From an uncultured Clostridia bacterium (GTDB lineage Bacteria > Bacillota > Clostridia > TANB77 > CAG-508), in assembly GCA_947632525.1 (NCBI GenBank), contig CANRPQ010000051.1, positions 1 to 9,252 on the forward strand: a stretch of DNA of 9,252 nt. Direction: 5' to 3'. Position numbers and translations under genes: made by a program. The notes below the pieces were generated by a model, which saw nothing but the letters and a program-made list of their open reading frames with translations, searched no databases and was not told the origin of the DNA. Each line of letters starts with the position of its first letter. Position 1 is the stretch's first letter. Of the stretch, positions 1 to 8,900 are shown piece after piece.

Positions 1-14
1 ACAATTATCGTCAT
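1..14 (-). CDS. Gene D: 5' end of a fourth LRR-cassette copy, cut by the window edge
   Basis: Only the first codons (ATG ACG ATA ATT, M-T-I-I) lie in the window. They are recognised because bases 1-39 are identical to 2982-3020, the start of gene C, and 1-33 match 5813-5845 at the start of gene B. In both of those copies this box leads into a short prepilin-like hydrophobic segment followed by an LRR protein, so the same is expected to the left of base 1. As in B and C, there is no good Shine-Dalgarno site before the ATG, and the ATG lies in the arm of a 7-bp inverted repeat (8-14 with 26-32). The body of the gene cannot be seen. Confidence 0.6.
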
Positions 15-39
15 TTTTGTATCTTATGACGAATTAAAA
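1..39 (-). repeat. Cassette 5' boundary box, copy D (truncated)
   Basis: These 39 bases are identical to 2982-3020. The box holds the inverted repeat TCGTCAT/ATGACGA (8-14 and 26-32, 11-base spacer) around the putative start codon. It directly follows the terminator at 36-66 on the minus strand, the same order seen before genes B and C. Confidence 0.85.
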
Positions 40-186
40 ATGGCTCCAAAATATGGAACCATTTTTTAATCTATTGTCATTCACTACCCAACCTTTTATT
101 GTGTAATCTTTTACAATTTGGTTAACCCATTTTCTAAACTGAACAGTTCTTTCATTATCTACTTTAAAACCAATAGTAAATAAAGT
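34..186 (-). pseudogene. Remnant of a RhuM-family (Virulence_RhuM) gene
   Basis: Immediately after the gene C stop codon, the same frame stays open to a TAA at 34-36. From about 177 to 58 it reads TIGFKVDNERTVQFRKW followed by VNQIVKDYTIKGWVVND and NRLKNG. This matches the most conserved part of RhuM-family proteins (GYRV-K-xRGTQFR-WA, then L-EYL-KGF, then D-ERLKN). RhuM proteins are usually ~300 aa and are found on mobile and pathogenicity islands; their biochemical role is not settled. Only ~40 residues remain, with no start, no N-terminal part and no C-terminal half. Upstream bases (~180-200) hint at a preceding N-L-x-F-I stretch in another frame, so decay probably extends under the end of gene C. 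I recognise the family from its conserved core by eye; no search was run. Confidence 0.75.
36..66 (-). terminator. Rho-independent terminator after gene C / rhuM remnant
   Basis: On the minus strand a 12-bp stem with one G-U pair (55-66 with 36-47) closes a 7-base loop. The 3' arm itself ends in five T, followed by AATTC. It overlaps the last sense codons of the RhuM remnant. It does not share the loop-core sequence of the terminators at 3021-3063 and 5846-5915, so it was probably acquired separately. Confidence 0.75.
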
Positions 187-2995
187 TTAATTCAATGTCC
201 TAGTAAATAAATGTTTTCCATCATCTTTATAAGCAATGAATCCACTTCCTGAACTTGTTAAAGAAGAAAAATCTGTTAAATCTAAATTTTCACTTAAGTC
301 AATTGATGTTAAATTCTCAAATTTTGCTAAAATATCACATGTTTTATAAGTATTACTTAATCCACTAACAGAAAATGACGAATAATTTTGTAACGAATTA
401 TTACTTAAATTCAAAGTTGTAAGTGAACAATCTTCAGGTAATTCATAAAAATCAGACAAACTTGCAAATAAATTACTATCTAAAGTTAATTCACGTAATT
501 CCGTTAACATCTTTAAATTTCTAAAATTTGTTAATTTACAATTTGAAAAAGTTAAATTTTTCACAGTATTTGGTATATACTTTCCATCCATATTTGAAAC
601 AGTAACATAACGGAAATCTAATTCAATACATTTAGTAGCTTTAGCTAATAGACTGCAATCTAAATTTCTTTTACTAATTCCCTCAGAAGCGTAAGAACTT
701 GGAATTAACGTTAATTTTTTTAATCCATTAGTTAATAAACATTCAAGCTTTGAAATAGATCCATAAGCTTCGCCAGTCAAAGATATATTATATTGAGAAT
801 CGTTCGATTCATTTTTTTCTACAGAAAGATTTCCAATATCCCATGAAATTCTTAATTCTTTTAAATTTTTTAATGATTTTAATTTTATATTCCATCCGAG
901 ATGTAAACCAACTCTCTCAACACTATCTGGCAAAGTGATAGTTTTTCCTCCTTTGTACCACAAATCAGGCGAAACCATTTTTAGTTTTGTTTTACTTAAG
1001 TTCAAATCTTTAGGAATTGTGTCTCCTCCACTGTAACCGAAAATTAGTTAATTCTGTCAACTTTTCGAGTTGCTCACATAAAGAAACACTTCCAGGAAGA
1101 AACCCTTTATAATTTGTCTTATCCCAATTCTTACAGATATTATTTATAATAGTTGTACTTTCAGAAGTCAAATCTTCATCATTTGCATCATAAATTTTCA
1201 AATATTCACCATCAGCATATAATCTATATAAATTATTAAAATCTTTTAATTGAGTTATCTCTTTTATTTCAGTATCTCTAATGTCAACTCCCAATAAATT
1301 ATTTTTATCCATAATACTTTTGCACCAATCTAATGAAAGTAAATTACTTCCCCTCGCATCTAAAACTTCTAGTTTCTTCATAGTAGGTAAAATTTTCTGC
1401 AATGTATCATCATCCACCAAAGTGTTACCATTTAAAGTTAATGTTTTTACAGTATTATTATTTATCAATGCTTCAAATTCTTCACTCGTTACTGATTTAT
1501 CTAATGTTAAGGAATTAGAATTCAGAAATAACATAGAATATTTAGTTGATAGTTTCAAATCATTTATTTTTCCAAGTTTCAATTTATTTTCTTCAGTCCA
1601 AAATTCAGAATTAGTGCTAAAATCTAGATTTTCCAATCCCTGTGCATAAAGTCTATCTAAACTTTTATTATCGGAAATCAGTTCTTTTAAACTTTTTATT
1701 GAACTCGTCGAAGTCAAATGAACAATCTTTAATTTTGTACAATTTTCTAATGGTTCTAATGATGTCAGATCATTACCGCATTCATATAGTTTTAAATTCA
1801 CCAAGCTAGATAATTTAGAAAGCGACGAAATATCCGTAAAATTATTAAATTGAGCAACAATTCCAGTTAAATTTTTGAAATTTTGAATCCCATTGAAATT
1901 CGTCAACAAATTGTTTTGTAAATATAGTGTTTTTATCGTATCCTTAGTATTTGATGTCAACCAATCTAAGCATGAAATATCTGTCAACCCTGAACGCTCA
2001 CTCACTCTCGACTCCATACTCTGACTTGGTCCATCAGCCGATTCTTTGAAACCATATAAGCCTAAAGTTGTTAAATTCAAGTAATCGGTCTTACTCATTT
2101 CAGAACACATCTTCTCGACTTCTGTATTAGTTGGTTTTAAAAAATATAATTCTTTTAAATTTTTGGCACTTTTTAACCCCACATAATCAACCTCTTGAGT
2201 TTCATTTGAATTATTAAAAAATAGATATGTTAATCGTCCGAGCATATCCTATTCCTTCTAAACTGCCTTTGTAATTTACTAGTGTCAATTTATTTAATGA
2301 AGTTAAATCATATAATGATGATAAATCCGATATTCCATCAGTACCATTTATTGTCAATTCTTTTACACTTCTCAATTCACTTAATGTAAGGTCTTCCGCT
2401 TCTGATTTTCCCAACGCACTAGAAACTGCTTTTGCTATTCCTGTATCTTTAGGATATATTGTTTTCGTACTATCAAATTTTTCACTATCAGCATAATTTG
2501 CTCCTATTATATCATCTAATCCATTTGAACAATAAAATACCTTTAAATTTGATGTAACTCCATATACATCTTGAAAATTCAAATATGCATTCTCATCATT
2601 ATTGTTCGCGTCTCCACCTATTAAATTTTCTGCAATTTCTGGTTCTACTTTTGCAAGTTCCTTTTTATTTATTAAATAAATAGTTAAAAAGTCAGTTTTA
2701 CTATTTCCTTCACTATCCATATAACTATATTCATGAATTACATAATTATATGAACCATGACTATAAAACCAATCATGGTATACACTATGTAATTTTTCTA
2801 ACGGAGTATCTAAGCTATTATATGTCATTTCTTCAGTTGATGAAATTTCAACATACTTCTCTTGCAAAAATTCTTCTAATTGAGCAATTCCAATCTTTAC
2901 TTTTGCATCCATCGCACTGTCAATTATCCCATCATCCCCGAATTATTGCATTTAATGAGACACCGAGCCAATATAAGCAGAACAATTATCGTCAT
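187..2995 (-). CDS. Gene C: prepilin-stem LRR protein needing four +1 shifts (promoterless cassette)
   Basis: The ~934-residue product is read in five segments: 2995-2966 (MTIIVLLILA), 2964-2941 (GVSLNAII), 2939-2241, 2239-1040 and 1038-187. One C is skipped at each of 2965, 2940, 2240 and 1039. In order it has a shortened hydrophobic prepilin-like stem, a globular domain (about residues 28-200, including DVYGVTSNLKVFYC), a cap (LTLSELRSVKELTINGTDGI), then LRRs to the C-terminus. Continuity across shift 3 is clear: LEGIGYA joined to GRLTYLFFNNSN restores the usual bacterial LRR pattern LEGIxYAxxLTxLxLxxN with correct spacing. No LPXTG or C-terminal membrane segment is visible, so anchoring would be through the N-terminus. 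Compared with gene A it lacks the first ~14 codons (basic residues plus GITLIALIIT) and a Shine-Dalgarno site, and it starts ~25 bp after a terminator. It is either a silent donor cassette, a recoded gene, or a decaying copy. Confidence 0.75.
1037..1039 (-). other. +1 recoding site C4: TTT CGG T
   Basis: Upstream frame reads ...LTELTNF then CGG. Unshifted reading gives R-L-Q-W-R-R-H-N-S and stops (eight codons after the CGG). Skipping the C (base 1039) gives LTNF-GYSGGDTIPKDLNL and continues for 283 residues of LRR sequence to the stop at 187-189. Confidence 0.8.
2238..2240 (-). other. +1 recoding site C3: GCT CGG A
   Basis: Unshifted reading gives R-T-I-N-I-S-I-F and stops (seven codons after the CGG). 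Skipping the C (base 2240) joins LEGIGYA to GRLTYLFFNNSN. That rebuilds an LRR consensus unit with no extra or missing residue, so the event behaves as an exact +1 skip with no arginine inserted. Confidence 0.88.
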
Positions 2996-3020
2996 TTTTG
3001 TATCTTATGACGAATTAAAA
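2905..3020 (-). repeat. Leader direct repeat and cassette 5' boundary box, copy C
   Basis: This stretch matches 5736-5845 (gene B) throughout most of its length, and 9004-9091 (gene A) up to the ACG codon at 2990-2992. It covers the prepilin-like stem, both recoding sites and the GDDGI region. The outer part (2982-3020) is identical to 1-39. It contains the inverted repeat TCGTCAT (2989-2995) / ATGACGA (3007-3013), which would pair the only in-frame ATG (2993-2995) into a stem in mRNA. Similarity to gene A ends abruptly within this inverted repeat, which marks a clean cassette boundary. Confidence 0.88.
2938..2965 (-). other. Paired +1 recoding sites C1 (GCT CGG T, 2963-2965) and C2 (ATT CGG G, 2938-2940)
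   Basis: The conserved prepilin segment LILA-GVSLNAII-GDDGIIDSAMDA is spread over three frames. Skipping C at 2965 moves LILA into GVSLNAII, and skipping C at 2940 moves into GDDGI and the body. If C1 is not shifted, translation ends after MMG-stop. If C1 shifts but C2 does not, it ends at CGG GGA TGA. Genes A and B have the same two sites at the same positions. Confidence 0.88.
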
Positions 3021-3063
3021 TAAAAAGTCTCAAAATGCTCAAAAGTGAACATTTCGAAACTTT
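3021..3063 (-). terminator. Rho-independent terminator after gene B
   Basis: On the minus strand an 18-bp stem (3046-3063 with 3024-3041, three G-U pairs) closes a CTTT loop and is followed by TTATTTTAATTC. The inner arm and loop (AAATGTTCACTTTTGA) are shared with the terminator after gene A. It ends directly at the boundary box of gene C. That leaves ~25 bp before the gene C ATG, too little for a normal promoter plus ribosome-binding site. Confidence 0.85.
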
Positions 3064-3105
3064 TACAGGTTTTCACTATTTCCTTATATATATTTCAATT
3101 TAAAT

Positions 3106-5826
3106 TTACTCTATAACTTCTAGTCCAGCTTCTTTTAATTGCTTTTTTTGATCTATTGTTATTCCTGAACATTCTTTAATTGTTACGCTTTTCAATTGAT
3201 TCCCAGCTTTTTTCTTTAATCCTAATATCGGTGTTATATTTGTTACTCCATTATTTTTTGTTATATCTAGTGATGTTAATTGTGTCAAATTTTCAATTCC
3301 TTCTAAAGTAATAAGCTGATTTTCTTGAACTTGTAAACTAAATGGAGATGTTTTTCCAGCTAAAATTTCAAATGGTTTAAGTGAAGAAAAGTTATTTCTA
3401 TTTAATATTATCTCTGAAATATTTTTAGTACCTTTTTCTATCTCATCTCCGCTACTCTCCGGAGTTATATCACTAATTAACTTTTCTAAATCTTTTTGTT
3501 CTAAATAATTTTTGTCCAAGTTCAAATAAGTAAGATTCGTATTTTTTGAAAAATCGCAAGGAATCCACTTCGTACCACACCCCATATCAATTATCGTGAC
3601 CTTTCCCAAATTACCACAACCTGTAATATTTAAATTTTCGATTGATGTTCTCATAAAATATATCTCATTTAAATTTTTACAACTGCTTAAATTCAAAGAC
3701 GTATCTGAACTTTTAAAACGATTCTCAACCGAATTTTCACCTCCAGATGACATTCTTAAGTAAGCGAGACTCGTACATTCTTGTAATTTTCCCAGCATAA
3801 CTTCTCCGCTAAGATACAACCCGAAAATCACCCTTTGCATTATTTATTACTTCTTGCATTGTTGTCAAATCACCACCAGAAATTAAAACCGACCCATAAG
3901 TATTTTTATCAATCATACTCAAATCACTTTCACCTAAATTGCAACCCCTAACATCAAAGTAACCAACCTGTTGTGAGTACAACTTATTTTTAAACAGATT
4001 TAAAAAACTTAAATTTGTTATTTTCGAACAGCCATAAATATATAACTGCTTTAAACAGTCCTTGCAACTTAGCTTCTCCAAAACATCATTTGTAATATTT
4101 GTACCATGAACAAGCAACGACTTTAAATTCGGCAATTTAGTGAGAAAACTAAAATTATTTATTCCTTTACAACCTCCCAAATTTAAATATGTTAATTGAG
4201 TCATTTTTTCTATATAAATCATCTGTGAGTCACTCAAAAGAGGGTTATCAACCAAATACAACGAAATCGTAGTTTTATTCTCATCTAAAAAATCAAGGTT
4301 AGTCAGATTCATATTCCTCAAATTCACCGAAGGCTTATTAGTATTCAAAGCAAGCACATATTGATTAGAAATCCTACATACTACTTTATCTAATAAAGCC
4401 GCAATCGCATTCACTTGAGAAGGAGTAAAATTCTCATTTCCCCATAAATTTATACTCTTTAATTTAAATTCTTCCACACTTTTAAAAACACTTAAAGTTT
4501 CCAAATCAATTAAATCGCAATTTAAAAAGCTAATTGATTTCAAATTAAGTAAGTTTGATACTCCTTTTTTATCATCCTTTAATATTCCATTTAAGTATTT
4601 TAAATTAGTATTATATCTTATTCCTACTTTATCAGATTCTCCTGATTCATATAACGAACTAGACTTTGAACTATTAATACCAATACCGTCTCCACAATCT
4701 AAAGTTTCTAGGTTCTCATACTCATCAATATAACTCATATTTATTACATTCCCATCTGTAATATTTGGAAGTAAGTAATTATATTCTTCATGTTTATCAG
4801 TTGTAGTTACTACATCTGTTAAATCATTTTCATTCAAATATAAATTTATTAATTTCGTTTTATCTTTCACTGTTGATAAACCATATATATTGGTTAAATT
4901 AATATTTTCTTCTATATACAATGTATTTATATTTCCTAATGTATCAAGTTTAGGAATTTTTGTAAGTTTACTATTTCCTCTCATTCTTACAATATTTAAA
5001 GCCGTCATATTTGGAAACTGATTTGTAATTTCAACTATATTAGCTTCGTCTACTGAATCATTTATTGGATAAAAACCTGTCATTTTTTTCTCAAAGGATA
5101 ATCCTCCATAATCAGCCGACTTTGTATGTTCCAGCCACAATTGTTCTATATTTAATGAATATTCCAATCCATTTAAGTCTGTTAAATTTAAATTCTTTAA
5201 TGTCAATTTTGTTAAATTTGGAAAAAAAGATAATTCTTCTAAATTTGTTATTGGATTTTCTGTAACCGAGTTTCCATCTATAATTAGAGTTTTTCTTCCT
5301 CTTACATCTCCTACTTTCAAATCTCCTTCTACTCCCATCCCTTGTCTTAATGATTCTGAAAGTTTAACTGGTGCTTCTACATCTATTGGTATCTCAACTA
5401 TTTTACTTGCACCATACATCTTTCCGTTTTCATCTCTATACCAAACTGTAAAATCTTCATTTATTCCATATACATTTTTTAAAAAGTTTAGCGAATTATC
5501 TACACCTTCTCCTCCAACTAAATTTTTCTTCGTATCTTTATTTATTCTATCTACATAATTTAAATCAAAAACATAAGTATCTCCATTTCCATAAGATACT
5601 CTTTTTAAAAATCCATCTTGAGGATATTCCAAATACGAAAAATCTTCAACCTTAACTTCATCTACATTTTCACCCTTCTCTAATGTTTTCATTTGAACTT
5701 GTTCTTGAAGTGTTGCAACTGCTTGCATAATCTTTGCATCTATCGCGCTATTTATCACACCATCATCCCCGAATTACCGCATTCAGCGAAACACCGAGCC
5801 AATATAAGCAGAACAATTATCGTCAT
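3106..5826 (-). CDS. Gene B: prepilin-stem LRR protein needing three +1 shifts (promoterless cassette)
   Basis: The ~905-residue product is read as 5826-5797 (MTIIVLLILA), 5795-5772 (GVSLNAVI), 5770-3824 (649 codons) and 3822-3106. One C is skipped at each of 5796, 5771 and 3823. The order is a short hydrophobic stem, a globular domain (about residues 20-170, with KKNLVGGEG and NVYGINEDFTVWYRDENGK, equivalent to the same motifs in A and C), then LRRs (for example LEELSFFPNLTKLTLKNLNL, about residues 190-210) to the C-terminal LKEAGLEVIE. The LRR body is very different from A and C, while the leader is almost identical. There is no transpeptidase sorting signal and no C-terminal membrane segment. 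The 5' leader codons are missing, and no Shine-Dalgarno site or promoter space exists between the gene A terminator and the ATG. An internal ATG at 3838-3840, in the second frame just before the third shift, could in principle restart translation; LRR continuity favours fusion. Confidence 0.78.
3821..3823 (-). other. +1 recoding site B3: TTT CGG G
   Basis: Unshifted reading gives ...KGDF-R-V-V-S and stops, three codons after the CGG. Skipping the C (base 3823) gives KGDF-GLYLSGEVMLGKLQEC and 238 more residues of LRR sequence. The joined segment GLYLSGEV fits the beta-strand position of an LRR unit. Confidence 0.83.
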
Positions 5827-5845
5827 TTTTGTATCTTATGACGAA
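5736..5845 (-). repeat. Leader direct repeat and cassette 5' boundary box, copy B
   Basis: Homologous to 2905-3020 and, up to the ACG codon (5821-5823), to 9004-9091. The outer 33 bases (5813-5845) are identical to 1-33. It contains the inverted repeat TCGTCAT (5820-5826) / ATGACGA (5838-5844) with the putative ATG in one arm. It directly follows the T-tract of the gene A terminator. Confidence 0.88.
5769..5796 (-). other. Paired +1 recoding sites B1 (GCT CGG T, 5794-5796) and B2 (ATT CGG G, 5769-5771)
   Basis: The same two sites as in genes A and C, 25 bases apart. LILA (frame 1), GVSLNAVI (frame 2) and GDDGVINSAIDAKI (frame 3) together rebuild the expected prepilin-like segment. The island between the sites has synonymous changes relative to A and C (for example TCG CTG AAT GCG for TCA TTA AAT GCA). 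The middle frame is therefore under protein-level selection, or was until recently. Confidence 0.9.
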
Positions 5846-5915
5846 CAAAAAAATGAACACGAGGGACAGTCTTAAAATGTTCAAAAGTGAACATTTTAAA
5901 GTCTTCCCTCACGTT
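5846..5915 (-). terminator. Strong Rho-independent terminator after gene A
   Basis: On the minus strand an inner 12-bp stem (5888-5899 with 5872-5883) closes a CTTT loop. It is extended, across an internal loop, by an 11-bp outer stem (5905-5915 with 5856-5866), and is followed by a run of seven T (5847-5853). It starts ~10 bp after the gene A stop codon. Its inner core is shared with the terminator at 3021-3063. It should strongly reduce read-through into gene B. Confidence 0.9.
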
Positions 5916-5924
5916 TATTACCTC

Positions 5925-8900
5925 TTACTTTGTTTCAAAATCCGACTCGTCGTATGATACACTACAGCCTCCACTAATAAATTCATTTATTATTTTCAGA
6001 TTATCAGTACCAGATATAGAATATCTTTCTAATGAGTTATTTTCTATGTCAAGGCTCTTTAACACTAATTTTCCATTTTCATCCTTAAAATCTAATAAAC
6101 ATTCTAATGGCTCTAAATCTTCTATTAAGTTCGTTGAAAGTTCTAATGTTTCAAGTTTAGACATTTTTTCAAAAACGCTAACTTTTTTCCCCTCATCATT
6201 TGTAGTCCATAATGTTGATATGCAATTATCTTTCAAATACAAATTTGTCATTTTATCTAATTTATATAAACTGCTTATATCTGATATATTATTTCCTCTA
6301 ACATTTATATTCTTCAATGTAGGAATTTTTTCAGCCCCTGTCAATATATCAGAATCGCGTCCATATGCACATTCTACTTGCTCTAAAACCGTAAATCCTT
6401 CTAATCTTTCCAAGTTACCAGATTCAACGAACCATCCATTATATAAATCAGAAAATGACTCGGCACCAAAAATCTTCTTCAAAGTATGTTTTGAACCATT
6501 CATTTTCGCTATTTCTCCAAATATATTAGGATACAAATAAGTTATTCTGCTAGTGTTCCCAAATTCAATAATCTCCGTATTTTTCAAGTATTCACAAGAC
6601 TCTCCCCAATTCCTGCATCCCCAACAAGTAAGAGAATCGACTTTTGGGCAACTCGAACCATCAACAGTTGCATAATACAAAAAAACAGATTTTAAATTTC
6701 TATTAGGCAAAATTATTTTACCATTTATTCCATAAATATTCTCTAATTTAGTACATCCAGTTAAATCATAATCATTAATTATATTCCCAATTCTTAAAGA
6801 AGTAATATCACTACAATTTGAAAAAGCATTTTCAATACCTTTATAATTAGCAATTAAAAGACCCGTATCGTTAATAGGATTATAATTTCGACCACTCCAT
6901 GCACACTTCAAATCACTATCGTTACTATAATTATCATAAATTCTGTTAATTGCAGGTTGAATGGTAGATAGATCTGTTTTTTCTCCATTTGTATAAAGCG
7001 TTCCTAGTCTTAAAGCCTTTGTATTCAATAATGTCAAATTCGTCACATTGGTTCCTCTATAATCCAATTCACTCAGCTTTTTCGCAGTATTTATGAAATC
7101 TATTTTTGTTAAATTAGATATATTTCTAACTGTCAATCTTCTCAAATCTGTCAAACAAGAAATAACATATCTTAAATAAATATCATTATTTTCTTCTTTT
7201 TCATTAATTTCTTCATCAGTCATTTCCTTTATTTTTTCTTCACCCAAATTAATCAATGACTTTATATATTCCTTTTGTTCTGCAGTTAACTCCGATAAAT
7301 TATCTAAAATATTATTTAATTCAGCTATTTCCAATTTATTTAATTTTATTAACTTTGCTAATTGAGAACTACCAAGTTTATTCCTGTCAGGTAATCTTAA
7401 GCATTTTAAATTCGTTCTATTCTTTATCGCCGAAATCTCTGTTGAATAATCATCAATATCTTTAAATTCATCACCAGATAAATCCAAGTTAACTGTGCTA
7501 GCAAATAATATTTGATATTTTTGAGGCAAACTGTACTTATTACCACAAAGTTTTATAATTTCCTCTATACATTTAACATCATCATCAATCATATTAACAT
7601 TATCTTTTAAATAAAGATTTCTTATATTAATACAATTTGATAATATTTTTATACTTTTTAAATTTATATTATTCTCTAAATCCAAATAATTTAACTTTCC
7701 AATATATTTCTTATTCTCATCAATTTGATTTAAAGCAGTTATGTCCTGAATATCACATCTAGAAGCATATACCGTGCTTAAATTAATGCAACTCTCTAAT
7801 CCACCTAAACTCGTAATATTATTATCACCACGAATACATAAAAAAACTAAATTTTTAGTCCCAGAAAGCCCCTTTAAAGATCCCAGTTTACTAGTATTTT
7901 GACATACTAAATTTGCTATAGATTTATGATTTTTGAAACACGATAAATTTTCTAAATTACCACAACCGAACAACCAAGCCTCATATATATTTTTATATTC
8001 AGATAGAAAATCAAGATTTGAAATATTATTATTGTTAAAATAAACATACTTTACACTATTTTTCACAGTTTTATTCCAAGTCGAAAGAGTTTCGAGATCA
8101 CTCAAATTATTAATATCCTTGTCTTCAATTCCATAAACTTCTCTTCCACCTGTCACCATATCATAAGTAAAAACATATTCTTTTCCAAAAATTCCTAAAT
8201 ATTCTAAATTTGATAATTTACTTGCATTTGTCATTGCCAAACTTAATCTTTTAATTTCTTCATTCGAATCTTCTTCTGTTCTTACTATCTGTCCATCACT
8301 CTCACTCGCTGGAAAATATAAATATAATTTTTTCAACCCATACAAATTAGGCATAACACTATAATTCTGAATTGTAGAGTTTTTTAAATATAAATACTCT
8401 AATTTAGTACAAGATAATAATTCATCTATTGAACTCAATTTACAATTGTCTAATACTAATTTTCTTAATCCTCTTAATTCCTCAATTCCCCCAATATCAT
8501 CTAATCCTGTCAATGTTAACTCTTTTATGGTCTGTGCATCTGTCAATGTTAATTCTTTTGACAAATCTGCATTTCCTAAACTCGAATTAACTGCGTCTCT
8601 TATTTTACTATTTTGATTCGCCTTTTTTAGAGGTTCACTAGGATTTATCTCTATATCATCATATTTACCACAAATCACTTTACCTTTATCATCACAATAA
8701 TACAATTTCAAATCATTTGTTACACCATATACATCTATCAATCTCGCATAATCTGCATAAACTTCAGAATTTCCTCCTTTTAGATTTTCTCTTAAATTAT
8801 CTGGAATAACTGACTTATTTAATAAATAATGTATATTTCCTTCATTTACAATATAATTCTTGCTACCTTCTTTAAAAAATAAATTCGGAATTTTAGCTGC

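Noticed and set aside
187..189. Stop-codon read-through giving an LRR-RhuM fusion protein
   Set aside because: The RhuM piece is in frame after TAA, but it is only a fragment ending in a terminator hairpin, and nothing else in the window suggests TAA is recoded.
187..2995. Three separate small genes (187-1005, 1010-2245, 2214-2912) instead of one gene
   Set aside because: The breaks fall exactly at CGG codons, the joined frames rebuild LRR units and the leader, and the internal starts lack convincing ribosome-binding sites and leaders. They are better read as segments of one coding unit.
8..5844. Integron-like gene cassettes with attC sites
   Set aside because: Promoterless, co-oriented cassettes with inverted repeats look similar, but the repeats lack recognisable attC core motifs, continue into coding sequence, and no integrase is in the window.
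5887..6540. 217-codon open frame on the plus strand
   Set aside because: It is antisense to gene A, lacks a ribosome-binding site, has no recognisable domain, and its openness follows from the A/T-rich codon bias of the LRR gene opposite. The same holds for the other plus-strand frames (1281-1649, 2750-3010, 5065-5265, 5693-5875, 7256-7465, 8961-9161).
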